Shown: positions 37,470 through 46,871, counted from the first letter of the stretch. The stretch is DNA of 64,000 nt from Ensifer adhaerens (GCF_002007205.1 NZ_LAZS01000012.1:992001-1056000); one strand, 5' to 3'. The notes: generated by a model from the letters alone, not told the origin. Numbers and translations: made by a program.

Positions 37470-37823
37470 ATGTCCCTCCTCAAGACCATCGTACCCATCA
37501 GCACCGAAGCACCGCGTGTTTCTAAGCCCGGCCCGGAACGTCTTATCTCCGGCGACCCGTCGTTCACGACCTGGGCCCAGGATGTCGCGCGAGGCGAGAT
37601 GATTCACACCGGTGTCTGGGAGGCGACGCCGGGCCTCACACACTCCGTCAAGGGCGAGACCTTCGAGTTCTGCCATATCCTTGAGGGCGTCGTAGAAATC
37701 ACCCCGGATGGCGGGGAACCCGTTACCTACAAAGCGGGCGACAGCTTCGTCATGAAGCCCGGCTTCGTCGGCACCTGGCGCACCGTGGAAACCGTCCGGA
37801 AGATCTACGTCACGGTCATGTAA
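37470..37823 (+). CDS. Cupin-domain protein (DUF861/EutQ-like)
   Basis: The 117-residue single-domain cupin has the two histidine/glutamate motifs in condensed form: FEFCHILEGVVEITPDGGEP and YKAGDSFVMKPGFVGTW. AAGGAGA lies six bases before the ATG. Members of this group often sit beside amine or amino-acid catabolic genes and may be isomerases or metal-binding accessory proteins. The exact role is unknown. Confidence 0.85.
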   Translation: MSLLKTIVPISTEAPRVSKPGPERLISGDPSFTTWAQDVARGEMIHTGVWEATPGLTHSVKGETFEFCHILEGVVEITPDGGEPVTYKAGDSFVMKPGFVGTWRTVETVRKIYVTVM

Positions 37824-37847
37824 TGGGCGCCGAAGACCGGCGCCCAT
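37823..37847. terminator. Hairpin after the cupin gene
   Basis: ATGGGCGCCG (37823-37832) pairs perfectly with CGGCGCCCAT (37838-37847), loop AAGAC. It begins at the last base of the cupin stop codon. There is no T-run, so it may attenuate, process or stabilise the transcript rather than terminate it. Confidence 0.55.
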
Positions 37848-37871
37848 CAGCCCCGACGAATTATCGTCTGT

Positions 37872-37905
37872 GCCGCGGTGGTAAAAGAGGATTTTCCACC
37901 GCGGC
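37872..37905. promoter_or_regulatory. Second long hairpin upstream of the aldehyde dehydrogenase gene
   Basis: GCCGCGGTGG (37872-37881) pairs with CCACCGCGGC (37896-37905), and the inner AAAA/TTTT can extend the stem past one bulged T. Flanking bases almost extend it further. A symmetrical element of this strength in a 154-base intergenic gap, right after another hairpin, suggests an operator or an RNA processing site. The function is inferred from structure only. Confidence 0.45.
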
Positions 37906-37977
37906 GCAGCAAGAGACGAAGCATACTGCCGACGCTCGAGGGTTAACCTTGCCGATATCACCCGCAAGGACAAACCC

Positions 37978-39441
37978 ATGCCTCTGAGTTTCGACCCCGA
38001 TGCGATCCCCCTGCCGACAAGCCATTTCGTGGACGGGGCATATCTCCCGGCAGAAGGCGTGCTACCCATGCGCCGCCCGTCTGATGCACGCGACTATGCC
38101 GCCTGCCCGGTTGCCGATGCCGATCTCATCGATCATGCCGTCCACGCAGCAAAATCAGCACTGAAGACCAGCGGCTGGGCGAGCCGCCGCCCTCGTGAAC
38201 GCACCAACGCCATGCACCGTTGGGCTGACCTGATCGAGGCAGAGGCGGAGACCCTGGCGCGCCTCGAAGCGGTTTCCTCCACGCGTCCGATCGGGCAACT
38301 TATTCAGGGAGACGTTGCGGTCACGGCCGAACAGATCCGCTTTTTTGCTGAGTTCGCCGACAAGGAAGGCAGCGACCTCGTGCCGACCGGCGAGGAAGGT
38401 CTCGGCATGGTGATGAGCGAGCCATATGGCGTGGTCGGGGCGATCACGCCATGGAACTTCCCGCTTTCCATGGCGGGCTGGAAGCTCGGACCTGCCCTCG
38501 CTGCCGGCAATGCGATAGTGCTGAAACCCTCGGAAATGACGCCATTTTCGACGCTCTATGTTGCTGAACTGGCAGTGCGCGCCGGCATTCCCGCCGGTCT
38601 CATAAACATTGTCCTCGGCGACGGTCCGACGACCGGCCAGGCAATCACCGCCCATCCGGAAATCAGCAAGGTGAGCTTTACCGGTTCCACTGCGGCCGGG
38701 TCTGCGATCATGGCCAATATCGCCCGCACAGGCGTAAAGCCCATGACACTTGAACTTGGAGGCAAGAGTCCACAGATCGTTTTCGCCGATGCCGACCTGC
38801 CACTTGCCGCCGACGCCATCGCCAACAGCATTCTCGGCAATGCCGGCCAAGCCTGCGTCGCTGGTTCGCGCGTTATCGTGGAGAATGCCGTCCTAGAACC
38901 GCTGATCCTAGCCCTGAAAGCTAACATGGCGTCGATCCGTCCGGGCCCGACATGGGACGCGGCCAGCACCTATTCGCCGATCATCTCAGAGCGCCAGTTG
39001 AACCGCATCGACGGCATCACCCGCGCCGCGGTCGACGCGGGCGCCGAATGCCTGACCGGTGGGCACCGGCTCGACCGTAAAGGCTATTTTTACGCGCCTA
39101 CACTTCTGTCCGGCGTCGCTGCGACTTCCCCCGCCGTGACGGAGGAGATCTTCGGGCCGGTGTTGACCGTCCAGAGCTTCCACGACGAAGACGAGGCCTT
39201 GGCGCTCGCTGATCACCCGACCTATGGCCTCGCCGCCGGGCTCTTCACCCGCGATCTCTCGCGTGCCATCCGCGTGACGCGCAAGCTTCAGGCGGGAACC
39301 GTCTGGGTCAACCGCTACAGCCGGTCGAGAGACCATATCCTTCCGACAGGCGGCTACAAGCACTCGGGCATCGGCAAGGATCTCGGCCGCGAGGCCTACC
39401 ACGCCAATCGCAAGAGCAAAAGCGTTCTCATCAACCTCTAG
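37978..39441 (+). CDS. NAD-dependent aldehyde dehydrogenase
   Basis: The 487-residue enzyme has all key motifs: TPWNFPLSMAGWKLGPALA, FTGSTAAGSAIM, LELGGKSPQIVF (catalytic Glu) and NAGQACVAGSR (catalytic Cys), plus EEIFGPVLTV near the C-terminus. It resembles betaine/gamma-aminobutyraldehyde-type dehydrogenases by motif style. It is probably cotranscribed with the tartrate-type dehydrogenase gene ten bases downstream. It likely oxidises an aldehyde made by the cluster's amine oxidases or aminotransferase. Confidence 0.93.
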   Translation: MPLSFDPDAIPLPTSHFVDGAYLPAEGVLPMRRPSDARDYAACPVADADLIDHAVHAAKSALKTSGWASRRPRERTNAMHRWADLIEAEAETLARLEAVSSTRPIGQLIQGDVAVTAEQIRFFAEFADKEGSDLVPTGEEGLGMVMSEPYGVVGAITPWNFPLSMAGWKLGPALAAGNAIVLKPSEMTPFSTLYVAELAVRAGIPAGLINIVLGDGPTTGQAITAHPEISKVSFTGSTAAGSAIMANIARTGVKPMTLELGGKSPQIVFADADLPLAADAIANSILGNAGQACVAGSRVIVENAVLEPLILALKANMASIRPGPTWDAASTYSPIISERQLNRIDGITRAAVDAGAECLTGGHRLDRKGYFYAPTLLSGVAATSPAVTEEIFGPVLTVQSFHDEDEALALADHPTYGLAAGLFTRDLSRAIRVTRKLQAGTVWVNRYSRSRDHILPTGGYKHSGIGKDLGREAYHANRKSKSVLINL

Positions 39442-39450
39442 GACCATACT

Positions 39451-40494
39451 ATGAAGACCTACTCCATCGCGCTACTGCCGGGTGACGGCATTGGCAATGC
39501 GGTTACAGAAGCTGCATGGGACGTGTTGCAGGCTGCTGCGAAGGCGTCCGATTTTGCGCTTGAGGGAACATTTTTTCCCTGGTCTTGCGACTTCTACAAG
39601 CAAACCGGCGCTATGATGCCGTCTGATGGTATCGAAACGCTCCGGCGCTTCGACGCGATCCTCCTCGGCGCGGTGGGCTGGCCGGCGGAAGTGCCGGATT
39701 CGGTCTCGCTACACGGGCTGCTGCTGCCGATCCGCAAGGCCTTCACGCAATACGCCAATATCCGGCCGCATCGTCTCCTGCCGGGCGTCTCCGGACCGCT
39801 GAAGTCCAGCGCATTCGACATCGTCTGCATCCGCGAGAACACCGAAGGCGAGTATTCCGGCGCGGGTGGGCGCATCCATCAGGGCACACTGAACGAAGTT
39901 GCCATTGAGACCTCGATCTTCACCTGGAAGGGGGTCGAACGCATCCTGCGCTTCGGCTTTGAACAGGCCCGCGCCCGGAACGGCCGGCTCGCATCGGTCA
40001 CCAAGTCCAACGCGCAGCGCTATTCCATGGTCTTTTGGGACGAAATTACCCAGATGTTGGCCTCTGAGTATTCGGACATCGAGGTGACGAGTTACCACGT
40101 TGACGCTATGGCGGCGCGCATGGTGATGGCACCGGAAACACTCGACGTCGTCGTAGCCTCCAACCTCTTCGGCGATATCCTGACCGATCTCGGCGCCGCG
40201 ATTCAGGGAGGGCTCGGTTTCGCTGCCTCCGCCAACATCAATCCCGATCGAACCGCGCCCTCCATGTTCGAACCCGTCCATGGCTCGGCACCCGATATCG
40301 CCCACCTCGGCATAGCCAACCCGATCGCCGCCATCTGGTCCGGCGCCATGATGCTCGACCATCTCGGCGAGAAATCCGCTGCCCAGCGCATTATGGCGGC
40401 AATCGAGGCGACGACGGGGGCGGGCATCGGCACCATTCCTGGAAACCATACCACGCAGACGATTACAAAATCGGTCCTGCAGACTATCGCCTGA
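39451..40494 (+). CDS. Tartrate/isopropylmalate dehydrogenase-family oxidoreductase
   Basis: The 347-residue enzyme has the beta-decarboxylating dehydrogenase motifs LLPGDGIG, LLGAVGWPAEVPD, RENTEGEYSG, VTKSNAQRYSMVFWDE and EPVHGSAPDIAH. GAVGWP in place of the isopropylmalate-specific residues is typical of the tartrate dehydrogenase/D-malate (TtuC/DmlA) subgroup. These oxidise and decarboxylate 2-hydroxy acids with NAD and Mn. In this context it probably processes a malate- or tartrate-like intermediate. Confidence 0.9.
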   Translation: MKTYSIALLPGDGIGNAVTEAAWDVLQAAAKASDFALEGTFFPWSCDFYKQTGAMMPSDGIETLRRFDAILLGAVGWPAEVPDSVSLHGLLLPIRKAFTQYANIRPHRLLPGVSGPLKSSAFDIVCIRENTEGEYSGAGGRIHQGTLNEVAIETSIFTWKGVERILRFGFEQARARNGRLASVTKSNAQRYSMVFWDEITQMLASEYSDIEVTSYHVDAMAARMVMAPETLDVVVASNLFGDILTDLGAAIQGGLGFAASANINPDRTAPSMFEPVHGSAPDIAHLGIANPIAAIWSGAMMLDHLGEKSAAQRIMAAIEATTGAGIGTIPGNHTTQTITKSVLQTIA

Positions 40495-40510
40495 CAAGAG
40501 GAGAACGAAC

Positions 40511-41968
40511 ATGGACGACCTGAAAGATAAGGACCTTTTTCGGCAACAGGGCCTGATCGGCGGACAGTGGCGGGACGCTGCGTCTGGCAAAGCGCTAGAC
40601 GTCATCGATCCGGCAACGCAACGCGTCCTCGGAACCGTTCCGGACATGGGCGGCGCCGAAACTCGCACCGCGATTGAAGCAGCCGAACTTGCCTTCCGCA
40701 GTTGGCGGCGCAAGACCCACGCCGAGCGGGCTTCCCTTATCGAAGCCTGGTATGGTCTGATGATCGAAAATCTCGAAGACCTCGCGCTTCTCTTGACAAT
40801 GGAGCAGGGCAAGCCGCTCGCCGAAGCGCGCGCTGAAATCCGCTATGGCGCCTCTTTCGTCAAGTGGTTCGCCGAAGAAGCGCGACGCATCGGCGGCAAT
40901 ACCATCCCTTCGCCTACCGCCGACCGCCGGATCGTGGTGCTGAAGGAGCCGGTGGGGGTTTCCGCCATTGTCACACCCTGGAATTTCCCAAACGCGATGA
41001 TCACCCGCAAGGTGGCACCGGCGCTCGCCGCCGGCTGCACCGTCGTCATCAAACCGTCAGAGTTCACCCCCTTTTCCGCACTCGCGCTTGGAGTCCTGGC
41101 CGAGCGAGCCGGCATCCCAGCGGGTGTGATCAATATTCTTACCGGCATGCCGGCCGACATCGGCGATGAAATGATGGCGAACGAAACGGTGCGGAAGATC
41201 TCCTTCACCGGCTCAACACGAGTGGGCTCCCTTCTCATGCGCGGCGCAGCCGACAGCGTGAAGCGATTGAGCTTGGAGCTCGGCGGCAATGCGCCCTTTA
41301 TCGTCTTCGATGACGCCGATCTCGACCTCGCCGTCGAGGGCGCGATCGCCTCGAAGTTCCGCAATGGCGGCCAGACCTGTGTCTGCGCCAACCGCATCCT
41401 CGTCCAATCGGGGATCTACGACGCCTTTGCCGCCAAGCTTGCAGCGCGCGTCTCCCTTATGAAGGTCGGCCCGGGGACGGTCAGTGGCAACGAAATTGGC
41501 CCAATGATCAACACTGCGGCCATCGAAAAGATCAACCGTCATGTCGAGGATGCACTGGCCAAGGGCGCAACGATCGCCTCGACGTCGGCAGCCTTGCCGA
41601 ATGGCCCGCAATATACAGCACCCGTCGTGTTAACCGGCGCCACGACCGACATGCTGCTGGCGCACGAGGAGACGTTCGGACCAGTCGCACCCCTCTTTCG
41701 CTTCGAGCGCGAGGAAGAGGCCATTGCCATCGCCAATGGCACGCCCTTCGGCCTTGCCGCCTACTTCTTTACGGAAAGCCTCAAGCGGTCGTGGCGTGTT
41801 GGCGAGGCGCTCGAATTCGGCATGATCGGTCTCAACACAGGCGCTATCTCCACTGAAGTCGCTCCGTTCGGCGGGGTAAAGCAATCCGGTCTCGGCCGCG
41901 AGGGCGCGCAGGTCGGCATCGATGAATATCTTGAACTGAAGAGTTTCCACATCGGCGGACTGGCATGA
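40511..41968 (+). CDS. gabD: Succinate-semialdehyde dehydrogenase-type aldehyde dehydrogenase
   Basis: The 485-residue protein is a close GabD type: MEQGKPLAEARAEI, TPWNFPNAMITRKVAPALAA, LELGGNAPFIVFDDADLD (Glu) and NGGQTCVCANR (Cys). It oxidises succinate semialdehyde to succinate with NAD(P), the final step of GABA or polyamine breakdown into the TCA cycle. AGAGGAG precedes the ATG, and the gene is 16 bases after the dehydrogenase. It is the last gene of this transcript, followed by a strong terminator at 42021. Confidence 0.92.
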   Translation: MDDLKDKDLFRQQGLIGGQWRDAASGKALDVIDPATQRVLGTVPDMGGAETRTAIEAAELAFRSWRRKTHAERASLIEAWYGLMIENLEDLALLLTMEQGKPLAEARAEIRYGASFVKWFAEEARRIGGNTIPSPTADRRIVVLKEPVGVSAIVTPWNFPNAMITRKVAPALAAGCTVVIKPSEFTPFSALALGVLAERAGIPAGVINILTGMPADIGDEMMANETVRKISFTGSTRVGSLLMRGAADSVKRLSLELGGNAPFIVFDDADLDLAVEGAIASKFRNGGQTCVCANRILVQSGIYDAFAAKLAARVSLMKVGPGTVSGNEIGPMINTAAIEKINRHVEDALAKGATIASTSAALPNGPQYTAPVVLTGATTDMLLAHEETFGPVAPLFRFEREEEAIAIANGTPFGLAAYFFTESLKRSWRVGEALEFGMIGLNTGAISTEVAPFGGVKQSGLGREGAQVGIDEYLELKSFHIGGLA

Positions 41969-42020
41969 GATAGGCCGAACTTGCGCCGACAAGGCTCGGC
42001 AAGCGTTCGCAAAACAAATG

Positions 42021-42053
42021 GACCGGCAAGGCAGAACGCTTTGCCGGTCTTTT
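42021..42053 (+). terminator. Rho-independent terminator for the 35.4-42.0 kb genes
   Basis: GACCGGCAAGGC and GCTTTGCCGGTC form a stem with one mismatch around a short loop, directly followed by TTTT at 42050-42053. It lies 52 bases after the gabD stop. Confidence 0.8.
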
Positions 42054-42111
42054 CGCGAGAGTGCCCGCCCTGGCCAAGTGATTGACGACAGAGACAACGC
42101 TGATCTCTCGC

Positions 42112-42140
42112 AAAAAAAGCGCGGGTCTCGCGACCCGCGC
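42112..42140 (-). terminator. Rho-independent terminator for the FAD oxidase/HAD transcript
   Basis: Read on the minus strand, GCGCGGGTC and GACCCGCGC form a perfect nine-base stem with a four-base loop, followed by seven Ts (42112-42118 as As on the plus strand). It lies 25 bases after the stop of the FAD-dependent oxidoreductase gene. Confidence 0.9.
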
Positions 42141-42165
42141 TAGGCATTCAGGGCTGGAGTGAGAA

Positions 42166-43443
42166 TTACTGCAGCCGATCGAGGGCCTTGTAATAGAGAC
42201 CCACCAGCGGGAGGAACCAGGGCTTGCCGAAGTGGCCAGGCACCGCGGGCCATTCAAGTCCTTTCAGCGGATTGCGATCTTTCTTACCCAGAATGGCGTC
42301 GGCCATGATTATGCCGAGCTGTGTCGACAGCTGGGCACCATGGCCGGAATAGCCCATGGCATACCATACGCCGTCATTGTAGCCGGCCCGAGGATAGCGA
42401 TCCTTCGTCATGTCTACCAGGCCGCCCCAGCAATAGTCGATCTCCACTTTCGCGAGCTGCGGAAAGATCTCCGTCAAGCTCGCGCGCAGAATGGCGCCGC
42501 TCTTGGCGTCGGAGCGTTGGTCCGAGGTCGCGGCAAAGCGGGCGCGGCCACCGAAGATTAGCCGCTTGTCCGGCGACAGACGGAAATAGTTACCGATGTG
42601 CATGGACGTCACGCACGTCCGGTTTCCTGGCATCGTGGCGGTGATTTCCGCGTCCGTTAATGGACGCGTCGCGATCAGAAAGCTGCCGACCGCGATTAAA
42701 CGGCGCTGGAAGTATCCAAAAGGCCCACCAGACGTGTAGGCGCCCGTGGCGACGAGCACGTGGTCGGCGACCACGTCCCCGCGCGGGGTCGTCAGTCGGT
42801 GCTTGGCTTCCGACTTGAGGTGCTGGGTCACGGGTGCGCGTTCATAAATGGTCGCGCCATGGCGAACAGCCGCTTCGGCGAGACCGACGACATATCGTCC
42901 CATGTGCATCATGGCGCTCTTTTTCGATAGCATCGCCCCATAGAATGGAGAGCCGATTTCCTCCCTGAGGTCGCCAGCCGTCAGCAGCACCGTGGCGGGA
43001 TCGACTTCCCGATGCACCGCCTCGAAATTGCGAGCGATCGCTTCGAAATGCTTCGGCTTCGAGGCGAGCTTCAACTTTCCCGACCGGCGGAAATCACAAT
43101 CGATGCCTTCCTCGCCTACAATGGCTTCTATGGTGTCGATGGAATCATCGAACGCGCGGTAGAGCGCTACCGCGCGTTCGGTTCCGAGTTCCGCCTTGGC
43201 GGCGAGGAAGCTATGGGCGAGTCCGTTGTTGAGGTGCCCACCATTGCGCCCGGATGCTCCCCAGCCGACGTGGTTCGCCTCCAGGACGACAACGCGAGCG
43301 CCAGACTTTGCAATCTGCCGCGCTGCGGCGAGCCCAGTGAAGCCACCTCCGATTACGGCGACATCGAAGCGGCCCTCCGGCGGGCCGATCTGGGCTCCGT
43401 GAAACCGCGACGCGGTATCGTGCCAATAGGATTCGAACCTCAT
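42166..43443 (-). CDS. FAD-dependent amine oxidoreductase (PuuB/OrdL-like)
   Basis: The 425-residue protein of the DAO family has an N-terminal dinucleotide motif FDVAVIGGGFTGLAAARQIA and GWGASGRNGG, plus WYAMGYSGHGAQLSTQLG near the end. It most resembles gamma-glutamylputrescine oxidase-type enzymes, which oxidise amines or N-substituted amino acids to aldehydes or oxoacids with release of an amine. The HAD gene lies 12 bases upstream on the same strand. It fits with the aldehyde dehydrogenases of the opposite-strand cluster. Confidence 0.9.
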   Translation of the reverse strand: MRFESYWHDTASRFHGAQIGPPEGRFDVAVIGGGFTGLAAARQIAKSGARVVVLEANHVGWGASGRNGGHLNNGLAHSFLAAKAELGTERAVALYRAFDDSIDTIEAIVGEEGIDCDFRRSGKLKLASKPKHFEAIARNFEAVHREVDPATVLLTAGDLREEIGSPFYGAMLSKKSAMMHMGRYVVGLAEAAVRHGATIYERAPVTQHLKSEAKHRLTTPRGDVVADHVLVATGAYTSGGPFGYFQRRLIAVGSFLIATRPLTDAEITATMPGNRTCVTSMHIGNYFRLSPDKRLIFGGRARFAATSDQRSDAKSGAILRASLTEIFPQLAKVEIDYCWGGLVDMTKDRYPRAGYNDGVWYAMGYSGHGAQLSTQLGIIMADAILGKKDRNPLKGLEWPAVPGHFGKPWFLPLVGLYYKALDRLQ

Positions 43444-43455
43444 CGTGCCGCTCCG

Positions 43456-44124
43456 CTAAAGTCCGACGACACCGGCCAAGCCGGAAATGTCCTTGATCTC
43501 GACGTAACCGTAATAGGGGTTCGCCGGCTCGTGGCCGCGATTGACCCATACCTTGTTTTTGATGCCGAGATCGTGTGCCGACATCAGATCGTAACGGAAT
43601 GACGACGAGCAGTGCAGGATATCTTCCGGGCCGCAGCCAAGCATGTCCAGCATGTATTCGAACGCCTGGAAGCGGGGCTTGTAAGCCTGGGCCTGCTGCG
43701 CAGTGTAGACTTTATGAAAGGGCGCGCCGAGCTTCTCGACATTCGACATGATCTGCGAATTCATCGCGTTGGAAAGGATGACCAAGGGGATTTCCTTGGC
43801 GACCTTGGCAAGGCCCGCCGGCACGTCGGGATGCGGCCCCCAGGTCGGAACGCGCTCATAGACCATCTTGGCGTCTTCATCCTTGAAGGTGACGCCGTTG
43901 GCCTTGCAGGTCCGCGACAGCGAATTGTAGACCACCTCGGCATAAGGCTTCCACGCGCCCATGACTTCGTCCAGCCGGTACGCGGAGAAGTTGGCGATGA
44001 ACTTTTGCATGGCATGCTCGTCCAGCCGATCGTGATAAAGATCGCGGGCCGCGCCCGCCATGTCGAAATTGATCAGCGTGCCGTAGCAGTCAAAGGTAAT
44101 GAATTTCGGCCGGAACTGGGTCAT
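43456..44124 (-). CDS. HAD-superfamily type II haloacid dehalogenase-like hydrolase
   Basis: The 222-residue protein has the HAD nucleophile motif FITFDCYGTLINFD, ILSNAMNSQI (motif II) and a lysine plus acidic residues (AYKPRFQAFEYML, HCSSSFRYDLMSAHDLGI). It belongs to the L-2-haloacid dehalogenase-like group, but many such proteins act on phosphoesters or have no known substrate. It is cotranscribed with the FAD oxidoreductase gene and is probably the first gene of that pair. Confidence 0.85.
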   Translation of the reverse strand: MTQFRPKFITFDCYGTLINFDMAGAARDLYHDRLDEHAMQKFIANFSAYRLDEVMGAWKPYAEVVYNSLSRTCKANGVTFKDEDAKMVYERVPTWGPHPDVPAGLAKVAKEIPLVILSNAMNSQIMSNVEKLGAPFHKVYTAQQAQAYKPRFQAFEYMLDMLGCGPEDILHCSSSFRYDLMSAHDLGIKNKVWVNRGHEPANPYYGYVEIKDISGLAGVVGL

Positions 44125-44431
44125 GATGTTGGTCCTTGCTTTTGCCGTTGGGGGTCATCGTCGATCTTCATCATAGGCGGCGTCCGTCAGAGGGACCGGC
44201 CGCATTTACCCGTTGTGGAAGCAGAATCTTCCGTATGTCCCGCCCGTTTTGGCAGAGAGTTGTGCGCCGCCGCGGTGGCCCGATGCATTTCGAGCTCGTA
44301 ACGGCGATGTCAGCATAAGATGCGGTGGGCGCCGCCGCATAAAGAGAAAGATGTTGGCGGGCCCGATCAGTTGGAACGATCTGCTGGCAAGCCAGGGCTA
44401 TCTTTTTTGGAAAGCACCAGGGACGAACCAA
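44125..44431. other. Divergent promoter region between the HAD and GNAT genes
   Basis: About 307 bases between the HAD start and the GNAT start. The frame open upstream of the GNAT start to 44213 has no homology to the paralogue, so I treat it as leader or promoter. No other element was recognised. Confidence 0.5.
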
Positions 44432-45265
44432 ATGCAGAAGAGCCAGTTCACCATCGAGCCATTTGCTCCTCATCATGTCGAGGGAGCTCACAATCTTTCG
44501 TGCCAGGCCAACTGGCCACACAGGCGGGAAGACTGGGAGATGGTCGCGGCCCTGAGCACCGGCGTCGTCGCAATCGAGGACGAGAGGGTGATCGGCACCA
44601 CGTTCACCACACGCTACGGAGACGATTGCGCGACCGTAAATATGGTAATTGTCGATGAAGCCATGCGCGGGCTTGGTCTCGGCCGCAGGCTGATGGATGC
44701 GAGCCTGGAAGCGGCCGGAGATCTACCGTGTCGCCTGATTGCGACGGATGAAGGCCTGCCTCTTTACAGAAAACTCGGCTTTCGCGAGACCGGAACTGTA
44801 CGGCAGCACCAGGGGATTTGCCCTGCGGTGAAATCAAACCTTGAGGTCGAATGGGCAGCGCCCGACGATTTTCAACATGTCCTCGCGCTGGACAAGGAAG
44901 CCTTCGGGGGCGACCGGCACGATCTTCTGGTCCAACTTCGAACGATCGGCCGTTTCGCTGTCCTGCGCAGACACGGTGCGCTGGTCGGCTATTCCTGCCT
45001 TCGCGCCTTCGGCCGCGGCGAGGTCATTGGACCGGTGGCGGCTGAAAATCTCGCCGATGCCAAACAACTCATCCTGTTCTTGATGGCAGCGCGGCCGGGC
45101 GCCTTTGTCCGTATCGACACCACCTCCGTTGACGAAATCTCGTCCTGGCTATCGCAGCAAGGGCTCCCGCATGTGGGCGGCGGAACGGCGATGCAGCGCG
45201 GCGAAACGATCCATCTATCCGGCAACGCGAAGATCTTTGCCCTCGCCAATCAAGCATTCGGCTGA
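44432..45265 (+). CDS. Two-domain GNAT-family acetyltransferase, paralogue of the 34.3 kb gene
   Basis: The 277-residue protein has a first GNAT domain (NWPHRREDWEMVAALSTG, RGLGLGRRLMDASLE as the acetyl-CoA loop, LYRKLGFRETG) and a YitH-like second domain (ALDKEAFGGDRHDLLVQL, GRGEVIGPVAA). I start it at the ATG matching the paralogue, after AGGGA. It lies 12 bases before the aminotransferase gene. It may acetylate a pathway amine or detoxify an intermediate. Confidence 0.87.
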   Translation: MQKSQFTIEPFAPHHVEGAHNLSCQANWPHRREDWEMVAALSTGVVAIEDERVIGTTFTTRYGDDCATVNMVIVDEAMRGLGLGRRLMDASLEAAGDLPCRLIATDEGLPLYRKLGFRETGTVRQHQGICPAVKSNLEVEWAAPDDFQHVLALDKEAFGGDRHDLLVQLRTIGRFAVLRRHGALVGYSCLRAFGRGEVIGPVAAENLADAKQLILFLMAARPGAFVRIDTTSVDEISSWLSQQGLPHVGGGTAMQRGETIHLSGNAKIFALANQAFG

Positions 45266-45277
45266 ACGGAGACCAAA

Positions 45278-46651
45278 ATGCTCAGCAATTCGATCATTGA
45301 ACTCGACCGCGCCCACCTTGTGCATCCAGTTGCCTCTTATCGCGGCCACGAAAAGCTCGGCGTCCGTGTCCTGTCGTCGGCCAGCGGCGCTACAGTCACG
45401 GACATGAGCGGCCGTCAGCTGGTCGATGGCTTTGCCGGTCTCTGGTGCGTGAATGCCGGATACGGCCATCACAGCATCGTCGAGGCTGCAGCCCGCCAGA
45501 TGCGAGAACTCCCCTATGCCACGGCATATTTCGGTCTCGGCTCGGAGCCGGCCATCCGTCTTGCCGCCGAGCTTGCGGAACGGGCGCCGGGTGATCTGAA
45601 CCACGTCTATTTCACGCTCGGCGGATCGGATGCGATCGACAGCACCATCCGATTCATTCGCTACTATAACCACGCCAGGGGAACACCCGAGAGAGACCAG
45701 TTTATTTCCCTCGAGCAAGGGTATCACGGTTCCTCGACGGTCGGCGCCGGACTGACGGCACTTCCGATATTCCATGCCGGTTTCGGCATCCCCTTCGACT
45801 GGCAGCACAAAATCCCGTCACATTATGCTTACCGGAACCCTGTTGGAACCGACCCGCAAGCGATCATCGACGCCTCCAAACAGGCGCTTCGCAGCAAGGT
45901 AGAGGAGATTGGCCCCGAGCGCGTGGCCGCCTTCTACGCCGAACCGATCCAGGGTTCGGGGGGCGTGCTGGTTCCGCCGCCGGGCTGGATGAAAGCGATG
46001 CGAGACCTGTGCCACGAGCTCGACATCCTATTTGTCGCCGACGAGGTCATCACGGGGTTCGGGCGTACCGGACCGCTCTTTGCCTGCAGCGAAGACGACA
46101 TCGTGCCGGATTTCCTGACCGTCGCTAAGGGTCTCACCTCGGGCTACGTCCCGATGGGCGCGGTGCTGATGTCCGATCACGTCTACAATACGATTGCCGA
46201 TGGCGCTGGCGCTGCGGCTGTCGGCCATGGATACACCTACTCAGCCCATCCGGTGAGCGCGGCAGTCGCGCTCGAGGTTTTGCATCTCTATGAGAGCGGA
46301 CTTTTGGAAAACGGCCGCCGTGCGGGCAGACGACTTATGGCAGGCCTTCAGGAGCTCGCTGATCATCCGCTTGTCGGGGACGTAAGGGGGCGTGGCATGC
46401 TCGCAGCTGTTGAACTCGTCATCGACAAAACCGCAAAGACTCCCCTCCCAGCTGCGGCCGACCCCGCCCGCCGGATCTTTGACCGCGCCTGGGACAATGG
46501 TCTCGTTCTTCGAGCCTTCGGAAACGGCGTGCTTGGATACGCGCCGCCGCTTTGCTGCACCGACGCTGACATCGATGCAATCATAACAAGAACGCGCAAG
46601 ACGCTTGATCAGACCTTGGAAGACCCGGACGTTCGAGTGTTGCTGGCATGA
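45278..46651 (+). CDS. Class III PLP-dependent aminotransferase
   Basis: The 457-residue enzyme has class III motifs: GGSDAIDSTIRFIRYYN, EPIQGSGGVLVPP, LLFVADEVITGFGRTG-type sequence (DILFVADEVITGFGRTG), and the PLP lysine in TVAKGLTSGYVPMGA. It resembles omega-amino acid:pyruvate and putrescine-type aminotransferases. It would convert an omega-amine into an aldehyde for the nearby aldehyde dehydrogenases. It is preceded by the GNAT gene and followed by the transporter genes. Confidence 0.9.
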   Translation: MLSNSIIELDRAHLVHPVASYRGHEKLGVRVLSSASGATVTDMSGRQLVDGFAGLWCVNAGYGHHSIVEAAARQMRELPYATAYFGLGSEPAIRLAAELAERAPGDLNHVYFTLGGSDAIDSTIRFIRYYNHARGTPERDQFISLEQGYHGSSTVGAGLTALPIFHAGFGIPFDWQHKIPSHYAYRNPVGTDPQAIIDASKQALRSKVEEIGPERVAAFYAEPIQGSGGVLVPPPGWMKAMRDLCHELDILFVADEVITGFGRTGPLFACSEDDIVPDFLTVAKGLTSGYVPMGAVLMSDHVYNTIADGAGAAAVGHGYTYSAHPVSAAVALEVLHLYESGLLENGRRAGRRLMAGLQELADHPLVGDVRGRGMLAAVELVIDKTAKTPLPAAADPARRIFDRAWDNGLVLRAFGNGVLGYAPPLCCTDADIDAIITRTRKTLDQTLEDPDVRVLLA

Positions 46652-46871
46652 TCGAGCTGGAGGCAGGCCGCGAAATTCCGCTTTTCTCATGAATTCGCAA
46701 TTTTGTGCCGCGGCACCTCCTACTTTCAGCGACTCCCCTGCCCGGTTCCGGCGAAACTAGAGGCAGTGTCAGGCGATCGCTCAGCAGAAGGAGGCTGAGC
46801 ACTACGACGCGAAACCGGCAAGAAAATAGCTCGGACGCAGACAACTTGAGATCAACAAAAAGGGGAATGCC

